From assembly GCA_963733765.1 (NCBI GenBank), contig CAVTEI010000003.1, positions 1,364,001 to 1,428,000 of the forward strand: DNA of 64,000 nucleotides, in the 5' to 3' direction. Under the pieces are notes generated by a model that worked only from the letters and a program-made list of their open reading frames with translations, was not told where the DNA came from and made no database searches. The DNA is from DATKAS01 sp963733765. GTDB taxonomy: Bacteria; Actinomycetota; Acidimicrobiia; Acidimicrobiales; DATKAS01. The position numbers and the translations under genes are program-made. The first letter of the stretch is position 1. Every line of letters begins with the position of its first letter. Shown here piece by piece: positions 60,521-64,000 of this stretch.

Positions 60521-61243
60521 TCAGAAAGCGGTGACGCAGACGTCGTCGCCGCGAGGCAGCGACGATTCGATCTCAGGATCGGTGTCGCCGTAGAGCGTCT
60601 CGAGCATGCCCTTGACCATGCCCCGGTCGACCGCGCAGATCACCGGGTTGTCGACCGCCGCCGCGCCGAACGGGCAGTGGTTCGACACGATGCGCAGCTC
60701 GCCGCCCTTGCGCTCCGTGTGGGCCGCGAAGCCATGGGCGGTGAGCGCATCGGCCACGGCGTGGAGCGCCGCGCGGAAGGAGCGCTGACCGCCGTCGCCG
60801 GCCATCGCCTGGGCCATCGCCCGCCCGTACTCGATGCCCACCTGCTCGGCCATCTGCTGGGCCTGATCCGCCGGGAGAAGGGCGAGCGCGCGGCCGAGCA
60901 GTGTGAGCACCACGTCGTCGCTGCCGACGGGCACGTCGAGCGTCACTTCCTCGTTCGCGCGCCGGTAGTGCTTCGACGGGCGCCCCGCCCCGCCGTGTTC
61001 GCCTCGCTCGACGACGACGTCGAGGTAGCCGCCGGCGGCGAGCTTGTCGAGGTGATGGCGAGCGACGTTCGGGTGGAGCGCGAAGTGCTCCGCCACCTGC
61101 GACGCGGTGACACCACGGTCGTGCTCGTGGGCGTAGAGGTAGATCTCGCGGCGAGTCGGATCACCGAACGCACTCGTGATCGCGGTGACGGCCGCAGAAA
61201 ACTGCTTCGGGGTCAGCGCCGAGGTGGGTGCCGACGTGTCCAC
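60521..61243 (-). CDS. sufR: SufR-like winged-helix iron-sulfur transcriptional repressor
   Basis: This 240-residue regulator has an N-terminal winged helix-turn-helix (FGDPTRREIYLYAHEHDRGV, then TASQVAEHFALHPNVARHHL). The C-terminal part has Cys residues in SNHCPFGAAA, NPVICAVDRG and GDDVCVTAF, spaced as expected for ligands of the Fe-S cluster that SufR senses. In actinobacteria SufR represses suf genes when clusters are sufficient. Here it sits between a cysteine desulfurase and Mrp, with the suf structural genes not in view. The GTG has a TAGAAT box 6 nt upstream, overlapping the small inverted repeat GGTA-ttc-TACC. Confidence 0.82.
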   Translation of the reverse strand: MDTSAPTSALTPKQFSAAVTAITSAFGDPTRREIYLYAHEHDRGVTASQVAEHFALHPNVARHHLDKLAAGGYLDVVVERGEHGGAGRPSKHYRRANEEVTLDVPVGSDDVVLTLLGRALALLPADQAQQMAEQVGIEYGRAMAQAMAGDGGQRSFRAALHAVADALTAHGFAAHTERKGGELRIVSNHCPFGAAAVDNPVICAVDRGMVKGMLETLYGDTDPEIESSLPRGDDVCVTAF

Positions 61244-61244
61244 A

Positions 61245-61255
61245 CCGGTATTCTA
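61245..61255. promoter_or_regulatory. Leaderless -10 box of sufR-like gene with overlapping small palindrome
   Basis: On the minus strand TAGAAT (61255-61250) ends 6 nt before the GTG at 61243. The surrounding GGTAGAATACC is an 11-bp palindrome (GGTA, 3-nt centre, TACC) that could hold a regulator over the promoter. The other 39 nt up to the Mrp start show only a Shine-Dalgarno-like GGAG at about 61285. Confidence 0.4.
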
Positions 61256-61294
61256 CCTATCCGCGTAGTGCAAATCTCTCGCTCGGAGCCCGTG

Positions 61295-62434
61295 ATGCCC
61301 ACCCATGACCAGGTGCTCGAGGCGTTGCGGCCGGTCCAGGACCCGGAGCTGCACCGCTCGATCGTCGAGCTCGGCATGGTGCGGGACATCGACATCGACG
61401 GCGGCGACGTGAAGGTGCTCGTCGCGCTCACGGTCGCAGGGTGCCCCCTTCGGGCCGAGATCACGAACCGAGTCGACTCAGCCGTCCGCACGCTCGATGG
61501 CGTGGCGTCGGTCGGCCTCGACTTCACGGTGATGACCGACGAGGAACGAGCCGCTTTGCGTGAGCTGCTGCACGGGGACGCCGCCGCGACCGCGGGCTCG
61601 CAACCCGCCCACGGGCACGCGCAGGGCCGAGCGATCCCCTTCGCCGACCCGGAGTCGCGCACGCGGTGCCTCCTCATCGCATCGGGCAAGGGCGGCGTCG
61701 GGAAGTCGTCGGTAACGACGAACCTCGCCGTGGCCCTCGCCCAGCAGGGCCACTCGGTCGGCATCATCGACGCCGACGTCTACGGGTTCTCGATTCCCCG
61801 CATGCTCGGCACCGACCGCGACCCCGTCGTGATCGACCAGATGCTGCTGCCGCCTGAAGCCCACGGCGTGCGCTGCATCTCGATGGGCCACTTCGCCCGC
61901 GACGACCAGCCGGTGATCTGGCGCGGCCCGATGCTGCACAAGGCGCTCGAGCAGTTCCTCACCGACGTGTACTGGGACGAGCCGGACTTCCTGTTGCTCG
62001 ACCTGCCGCCGGGCACCGGCGACGTGTCGCTCTCGCTGTCGCAATACCTCCCGAGAGCCGAGGTCTACGTGGTGACCACCCCGCAGCCCGCGGCGCAGAG
62101 CGTCGCGCAGCGGGCGGGGCTCATGGCCGAGAAGGTGCACCTCGACGTCAAGGGCGTCATCGAGAACATGTCGTGGTTCACGGGCGACGACGGTGTGCGG
62201 TACGAGCTGTTCGGGCGGGGCGGCGGCCAGGCGCTGGCCAACCGGCTCGAAGTGCCCCTGCTCGGCCAGGTACCGCTCGTCCCCGCGCTGCGCGAGGGAG
62301 GCGACGACGGCCGCCCGATCACCGCGGTGTCGCCGGACAGCGAAGCCGCGCAGATCTTCCGCTCGATCGCGGGCCGCATCGCCACCGAGCTCGCCCCGAA
62401 GCGCATCTACCGCAAAGAGCTCAAGATCATCTGA
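61295..62434 (+). CDS. Mrp/NBP35 (ApbC) family iron-sulfur cluster carrier ATPase
   Basis: This P-loop protein of 379 residues handles Fe-S cluster transfer. The N-terminal MIP18/DUF59 domain (residues 5-85; QDPELHRSIVELGMVRDIDI) is followed by the deviant Walker A LLIASGKGGVGKSSVTTNLA (about 130-139), the switch DVYGFSIPRMLG and LLLDLPPGTGDVSLSLSQ. The C-terminal CxxC that binds clusters in many Mrp proteins is replaced (NMSWFTGDDGVRYELFG), a form seen in actinobacteria. ATG at 61295 has GGAG at suitable spacing; GTG at 61292 or 61268 is possible. Confidence 0.9.
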   Translation: MPTHDQVLEALRPVQDPELHRSIVELGMVRDIDIDGGDVKVLVALTVAGCPLRAEITNRVDSAVRTLDGVASVGLDFTVMTDEERAALRELLHGDAAATAGSQPAHGHAQGRAIPFADPESRTRCLLIASGKGGVGKSSVTTNLAVALAQQGHSVGIIDADVYGFSIPRMLGTDRDPVVIDQMLLPPEAHGVRCISMGHFARDDQPVIWRGPMLHKALEQFLTDVYWDEPDFLLLDLPPGTGDVSLSLSQYLPRAEVYVVTTPQPAAQSVAQRAGLMAEKVHLDVKGVIENMSWFTGDDGVRYELFGRGGGQALANRLEVPLLGQVPLVPALREGGDDGRPITAVSPDSEAAQIFRSIAGRIATELAPKRIYRKELKII

Positions 62435-62472
62435 CCCCCGCCTTCCCTCCCGGTCAGGGGTTGGGGCACCGG

Positions 62473-62510
62473 TAGAGTGACCCGGCCCAATCGGCCCTGG
62501 TTGCAAAGGA
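62473..62510 (+). promoter_or_regulatory. Promoter and ribosome-binding site of the DUF3107 gene
   Basis: TAGAGT (62473-62478) is a candidate -10 box, and AAGGA (62506-62510) lies 6 nt before the GTG at 62517. Unlike many first genes here, this one appears to have a leader of about 30 nt with a Shine-Dalgarno sequence. Confidence 0.4.
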
Positions 62511-62516
62511 AGTTCT

Positions 62517-62750
62517 GTGGACGTGCGCATCGGTGTCACCCACGCCCCTCGTGAGATCAACGTCGAGATGGACGATGGCATCGACCGGCAGCAGCTGAAG
62601 GCCGATGTCGCGACAGCGCTGGCCGACGACGCCGCGGTGCTCTGGCTCACAGACAAGCGGGGACGCGACATCGGCATCCCCTCGTCGAAGGTCGCCTATA
62701 TCGAGATCGGCACCGCCGACAACGACCGCAAGATCGGCTTCGGCGGCTGA
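62517..62750 (+). CDS. DUF3107 domain protein
   Basis: This 77-residue small protein is typical of actinobacteria: VRIGVTHAPREINVEMDD, then VLWLTDKRGRDIGIPSSKVA and a C-terminal YIEIGTADNDRKIGFG. DUF3107 genes are usually found beside the paired ArsA-like ATPases, as here (20 nt upstream of the first). The function is unknown; the conserved link suggests an accessory role to those ATPases. Confidence 0.87.
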   Translation: MDVRIGVTHAPREINVEMDDGIDRQQLKADVATALADDAAVLWLTDKRGRDIGIPSSKVAYIEIGTADNDRKIGFGG

Positions 62751-62770
62751 CGCAGCGCTGAGGCGACGCC

Positions 62771-63721
62771 GTGGTCGTCGATCTGCTCGATCGCAAGCTC
62801 CTCTTCGTCACGGGTAAGGGGGGCGTCGGCAAGACGTCGATCGCGAGTGCGCTGGCGGTGCTCGCCGCGTCGCACGGCCGCCGCAGCCTGGTCTGCGAGG
62901 TCGACGCCAAGGGCGACCTCGCCTCGGCGTTCGAGACCGAGCCTCTGCGCTTCAAGCCCCGCGAGGTGCACGACGGCGTGTTCGCGATGGCGATGGACAC
63001 CGAGCAGTCGCTCCGTGAGTACCTGAAGCTCCAGCTGCGCATCCCGCTCGTCGGCCGCATCGGCCCGCTGGCCCGGAGCCTCGACTTCGTGGCGAGCGCC
63101 GCCCCGGGGGTGAAGGAGATCCTCACGGTCGGGAAGTTCTGCTACGAGGTGCGCAAGGCGTCCTACGACCTCGTCGTGGTCGACGCCGAGGCGAGCGGGC
63201 ACATCGTCGCTCAGCTCACCGCGCCCGACACGATCGCCCGGCTCGTCCAGGTGGGCGTCGTGCGCGAGCAGACGCAGTGGATGCTCGACATCCTCAACGA
63301 TCCCGCACAAACGGGCGTCGTCATCGTGACGAACCCCGAAGAGATGCCCGTGAACGAGACGATCGAGCTGGCGGCCCGTCTGCGCGAGCAGACGTCGGTC
63401 GATCTCGCCGCCGTGGTCGTGAACCGGGTGTTGCCCGAGCTGTTCGGCCGAGGTGAGGAGGAGCTCTTCGAAGGTTTGCGCAGACCCGAGCCTGCAGCCG
63501 CACTCGCGAAGCGTGTCGGACCGGCCGCGCCGCTCGTGCTCGATGCCGCCGAGCTCGCGGTGCGCTTGCGTCGAACGGGAGCAGCCCACCTCGTGGAGCT
63601 GCGTGATGGGATCGTTCCCGCCGCGCCGCTGCTCTACGTGCCCGAGCTGTTCGCGCGGGCGAAGGGCCTCCGGGCTACCCGTCAGATCGCCGGCGCACTC
63701 GGTGAGGAGCTCGGCTTCTGA
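62771..63721 (+). CDS. ArsA-family ATPase (first of a pair)
   Basis: This 316-residue P-loop ATPase of the ArsA/Get3 family has deviant Walker A LFVTGKGGVGKTSIASALAV (about residue 14), switch I VCEVDAKGDLASAF, and DLVVVDAEASGHIVAQLTAP in the switch II position. It has a single ATPase domain. Mycobacterial homologues (Rv3679/Rv3680) form a heterodimer with the neighbouring ATPase and protect against antibiotics or toxic metabolites; arsenic transport is unlikely since no ArsB or ArsR is nearby. The GTG at 62771 has a weak leader. Its TGA overlaps the next ATG (TGATG). Confidence 0.88.
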   Translation: MVVDLLDRKLLFVTGKGGVGKTSIASALAVLAASHGRRSLVCEVDAKGDLASAFETEPLRFKPREVHDGVFAMAMDTEQSLREYLKLQLRIPLVGRIGPLARSLDFVASAAPGVKEILTVGKFCYEVRKASYDLVVVDAEASGHIVAQLTAPDTIARLVQVGVVREQTQWMLDILNDPAQTGVVIVTNPEEMPVNETIELAARLREQTSVDLAAVVVNRVLPELFGRGEEELFEGLRRPEPAAALAKRVGPAAPLVLDAAELAVRLRRTGAAHLVELRDGIVPAAPLLYVPELFARAKGLRATRQIAGALGEELGF

Positions 63722-64000
63722 TGGCACGCGCGACCACGGACGCAGGATCGCTGGCGGCGCTGATGGCCTCCAAGGAGATCGCGATCACGTGCGGATCGGG
63801 TGGCGTCGGGAAGACGACCACCGCGGCCGCGGCGGCGGCCATGGCTGCCGCGCATCTCGGCGGACGCGTGCTCGTGCTGACCGTCGACCCCGCCCGCCGG
63901 CTCGCGAACGCACTCGGCTTGGAGTCGTTCGGCAACGTCGAGCGGCGCGTGGACAAAGCCGCGTTCGAGGCGGCCGGAGTCGTGCCGCGCGGCGAGCTGT
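63721..64000 (+). CDS. ArsA-family ATPase (second of the pair, truncated by window end)
   Basis: The first 93 residues of a second ArsA/Get3-type ATPase are visible, with Walker A EIAITCGSGGVGKTTTAAA at about residues 20-38 and switch I LVLTVDPARRLANALG. It has the more canonical VDPARRLA motif than its neighbour, so the two members of the pair differ in their switch regions. The start ATG overlaps the first gene's stop. The rest, with the membrane-recruitment and dimer elements, lies beyond the window. Confidence 0.85.
   Translation, partial: MARATTDAGSLAALMASKEIAITCGSGGVGKTTTAAAAAAMAAAHLGGRVLVLTVDPARRLANALGLESFGNVERRVDKAAFEAAGVVPRGEL

Noticed and set aside
62771..64000. Arsenite efflux pump genes
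   Set aside because: No arsB, arsR or arsD is nearby, each ATPase has a single domain, and the DUF3107 context matches the actinobacterial Rv3679/Rv3680-type pair.

Overview
The window is high-GC, gene-dense DNA from an actinobacterium, most likely a member or close relative of class Acidimicrobiia. That placement is inferred from gene content, not computed. The supporting traits are DUF3107 next to paired ArsA-type ATPases, a DUF5317 protein, an Mrp ATPase without the C-terminal CxxC, an F420-dependent luciferase-like oxidoreductase, phytanoyl-CoA-dioxygenase-like enzymes, a Gram-positive type LexA box, an actinobacterial Nur-type operator, and many apparently leaderless GTG/ATG starts with a TANNNT box 6-9 nt upstream. 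No rRNA, tRNA, CRISPR array, prophage or insertion sequence was seen. The longest stretch without a clear gene is about 315 bases (4450-4764), and it holds the tail of an aminotransferase reading frame, a dispersed repeat and the sigma-factor promoter region. Layout: 1-2164 (minus) is a Co/Ni ECF transporter, cbiM-cbiN-cbiQ-cbiO, every junction overlapping by 4 nt, with a Nur-type box in front. 2246-4449 is a PhyH dioxygenase translationally coupled to a class III aminotransferase. 4765-5691 is a sigma-70 factor. 5708-9051 (minus) is an inorganic-ion membrane operon (UPF0104 flippase-like, GDT1-like, Pit phosphate permease, DUF47). 9079-14067 holds an MscS channel, valS and cysS. 14083-28250 is mixed metabolism: an MFS pump, a VOC protein, an acyl-CoA dehydrogenase, a secreted M28 peptidase, YihY, AlkB, SDR, a deaminase, an amidohydrolase, a methyltransferase, DUF72, a large catalase and an amidase. 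28302-33884 contains VOC proteins, SOS-controlled dinB, SnoaL, an LLM oxidoreductase, a GrpB-SnoaL fusion, a second PhyH and a cNMP-binding protein. 33943-44130 contains a serine hydrolase, mmsA, two class III cyclase genes, a TetR-DHA2 exporter operon, a glycosyltransferase, a DUF3291-GNAT fusion, DUF5317 and an L,D-transpeptidase. 44154-49066 contains a biotin-dependent carboxylase beta chain, an SDR, a small biotinyl carrier, an esterase and a class E sortase. 49133-55752 is a complete-looking System I cytochrome c maturation operon (ccmABCDEFGH plus a CcmI-like TPR protein). 55749-59367 contains an AtuA-type acyclase encoded as two separated genes, DUF4389, SixA and a molybdopterin oxidoreductase. 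59352-64000 is an Fe-S/ATPase island: cysteine desulfurase, SufR-like repressor, Mrp, DUF3107 and two ArsA ATPases, the last cut by the window end. Three signals run across the window. First, 14 single-base frame breaks (12 insertions, 2 deletions) lie in otherwise well-conserved genes, including two in cysS, which points to sequence error more than to decay. Second, 12-17 bp tandem duplications sit repeatedly on or near stop codons. Third, there are two families of dispersed hairpin repeats, one of them translated in frame inside the sortase. A TetR-type palindrome is shared between the TetR gene itself and a distant acyl-CoA dehydrogenase. I found no convincing new defence or mobile system. 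The most unusual candidates are the 3'-end duplications and repeats, the shared operator, and System I Ccm in an actinobacterial setting.
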